Positions 62,764-64,000 of a stretch of DNA of 64,000 bases are shown here, one piece after another. The first letter of the stretch is position 1, and the number at the start of each line of letters is the position of its first letter. Both the position numbers and the translations under genes were made by a program. The notes below the pieces were generated by a model. That model ran no database searches, was not told the DNA's origin, and saw nothing but the letters and a program-made list of their open reading frames with translations. This DNA comes from Torreya grandis (Eukaryota > Streptophyta > Pinopsida > Cupressales > Taxaceae): contig JARHVA010001191.1 of the NCBI GenBank assembly GCA_037957365.1, positions 235,001-299,000 of the forward strand. Direction: 5' to 3'.

Positions 62764-63510
62764 CTAGAATTGGCGAGTGGCGCTCTGAGACGTGGATGGC
62801 TCAGGCTGATTGGTTGAAGAAGATGAGGGTCTAACAACCACGGTATTAGCTGAGGCCTTGGATTTAGAATTGGATGATGATGGCTTGGCAGAAGAAGAGT
62901 CATTGGTCTTAGAGCTAGGATTCTTGCTCCGCAACTTGACTTTATTCTCCTCGATGGCATGCAACTCAAGTTTGCGGGCCATCGTGAAGGCTTCGTCAAA
63001 GGTGCGGAAGGTTTGAACCCTCAAGGTGGAAGAAATATGTCTGGCACAGGCTTGGGAGAAGAGTTCAATAAGCTCGACCTGGGGTAAGGAAAAGGAGAGT
63101 TGATTGATGAGGCCTCTCCATCGAGCAACGAAGTTGGCTATGGACTCGTCCTCGAATTGCCAGATATAATAGAGGTCCGTGATCGAGACCTTCTTGGTTA
63201 TGTTGATGTAAAAGTGATCGAGGAAGAGCTGGGCCAATTGTGTGAATGAGAAAAGGGAATGGCTAGGAAGGGAGCTGTACCAGTCGAGCACAGCACCCGA
63301 GAGAGACATAGGAAACATGCGTAAGAGCAACGCATTGTCATGAGAAATGAGGTAACAGGCATGTCTGAATGCCCGCAAGTGTTGCTGTGGGTCTTCCTTG
63401 CTTTGAAAGCGAGAAAACTTCGGAAGCTCCCACTGGCTAGGATATGGTCTGATTGGGATAGAAGGATGAAGGGCTCGTTGCAGATATGCTCGTATGAGAG
63501 AGCGTTGCAC
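62764..63510 (-). CDS. E10 gag core
   Basis: 248 open codons with the gag core: FSRFQSKEDPQQHLRAFRHA, LLLRMFPMSLSGAVLDWYSS (about 63270-63320), FTQLAQLFLDHF, DESIANFVARWRGLINQLS and FSQACARHISSTLRV. A basic, Ser-rich tail (about 62764-62960) follows. It forms the particle. It is the continuation, after a frameshift, of the upstream ORF. Confidence 0.9.
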   Translation of the reverse strand: MQRSLIRAYLQRALHPSIPIRPYPSQWELPKFSRFQSKEDPQQHLRAFRHACYLISHDNALLLRMFPMSLSGAVLDWYSSLPSHSLFSFTQLAQLFLDHFYINITKKVSITDLYYIWQFEDESIANFVARWRGLINQLSFSLPQVELIELFSQACARHISSTLRVQTFRTFDEAFTMARKLELHAIEENKVKLRSKNPSSKTNDSSSAKPSSSNSKSKASANTVVVRPSSSSTNQPEPSTSQSATRQF

Positions 63511-64000
63511 GAGCCAGAAACAGAGGTCTCTAGACTGGTCATCTTGTCCATCAGCATTTTGATGATGTCTACCGATGGATTGATGGGTGGCACGCCCCCT
63601 AAGTTGTAGGGCGCTTGGAAGAGGCTAGGGGAGGCATACGACGTAGTCGGTTGCCCCTGTAAAGGTGCAACATAGGGATAACTAGTCGTAGGGATAGATG
63701 AAGAGGCTAAAGGTGGTTGGCTAGAAGGCATAGCTAGGCCCGATGTTGCCACGAGGGGTTGGACTGTGGTAACGGGGGCCAAGGGATAAGAAGCCACCCT
63801 GGTGTTGATAGGGGCTAGGGTAGGCAGAATAGAGACGACAAGGTTTTGAAAAGGGGTGGATAGTGGTTGAGTGGGTTGAGGTTGATAGGGGGCCGAAACC
63901 CCGATGGAAGTGGGCCCAAAGATAGAGGGAGAGGCCACGCCTAGAGGATTGGTCAAAGTCTGGTCAGTGGTCGAAGTGATGGCTTGAGTGTCTAAGGGTT
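63511..64000 (-). pseudogene. E10 gag N-terminal part, runs off the window
   Basis: Open to the window edge, with no ATG seen: the frame already reads PLDTQAITSTTDQTLTNPLG at 63998-63940, so the true start is beyond 64000. Pro/Ser/Thr-rich, then IIKMLMDKMTSLET before the frame must shift (about 63510-63535) to reach the core. Conserved codons continue in the other frame at LVQRSLIRAYLQRAL, so a small indel is the cause. Confidence 0.85.

Larger units (their letters stand above)
52588..64000 (-). mobile_element. E10: Ty3/gypsy element, Tat type (partial)
   Basis: 3' LTR 52588-54003, polypurine tract 54004-54016, 3' UTR to 56057, then integrase, second RNase H, RNase H, RT, protease and gag running to the right edge. 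Two RNase H domains, the second of plant/archaeal type, mark the Tat lineage. Its 5' LTR lies beyond 64000, so no TSD check is possible (left flank TAGGT, 52583-52587). It interrupts E9. It is younger than its neighbours: CpG-rich, with long open stretches. Confidence 0.92.

Overview
This window holds no recognisable host gene. It is a stack of mobile-element relics from a large, AT-rich plant genome. A conifer (or another gymnosperm) is the best guess. The clearest clue is at positions 3-467: the C-terminal end of a Penelope-like element (PLE) with a GIY-YIG nuclease region, followed at 942-980 by what looks like its decayed hammerhead ribozyme. Nuclease-bearing PLEs (Dryads) are known from conifers, from memory and not checked. 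Nested, old, substitution-decayed LTR elements fit the same picture. I cannot name a species.

Layout. Element labels are mine. PLE tail 1-1274. E1, Ty3/gypsy-like gag-only element, + strand, 1275-11399, TSD TATAT, with E2 (short non-autonomous Copia-like element, - strand, 8493-11072) inside its 3' LTR. Solo LTR 11433-11961. E3, gag-less relative of E1, - strand, 12288-32213, split by E4 (gag-protease element, - strand, 15956-30173, TSD AAATG), itself split by E5 (full-length dead Copia, + strand, 20621-26863). E6, E1-like element, + strand, 32219-33487 and 45008-about 47070, split by E7 (gag-protease element, + strand, 33488-45007, TSD ATATC), whose 3' LTR carries E8 (non-autonomous LTR element with an unknown ORF, - strand, 41447-44797, TSD TAGTA). 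E9, Copia, - strand, about 47085-52587, cut by E10. E10, Ty3/gypsy of the Tat type, - strand, 52588 to beyond 64000.

How they relate. Only E5 and E10 carry a reverse transcriptase. E1, E3, E6 and E7 look like one family of pol-less elements: they share an LTR block, a block just after gag, a GGCC-rich 3' block and (where gag survives) a CxxH...GHxTxxC zinc finger like that of the Tat element E10. They may have been moved by a Tat-type partner. E8 has textbook LTRs, primer-binding site, polypurine tract and TSD, but its only ORF matches no retrotransposon protein I know. E10 is the youngest: it keeps CpG-rich sequence and long ORFs, though it has stops, frameshifts and a lost integrase catalytic residue.

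Decay is mostly by substitution. E7 keeps one reading frame for about 1.9 kb although it has about twenty stops, most of them at codons one C-to-T or G-to-A change from Gln, Arg or Trp. The most unusual signals are the PLE with its ribozyme relic, and palindromic GCCGACGTCGG arrays with the same 18/21-base spacing in the LTRs of two unrelated elements (E8 and E10).
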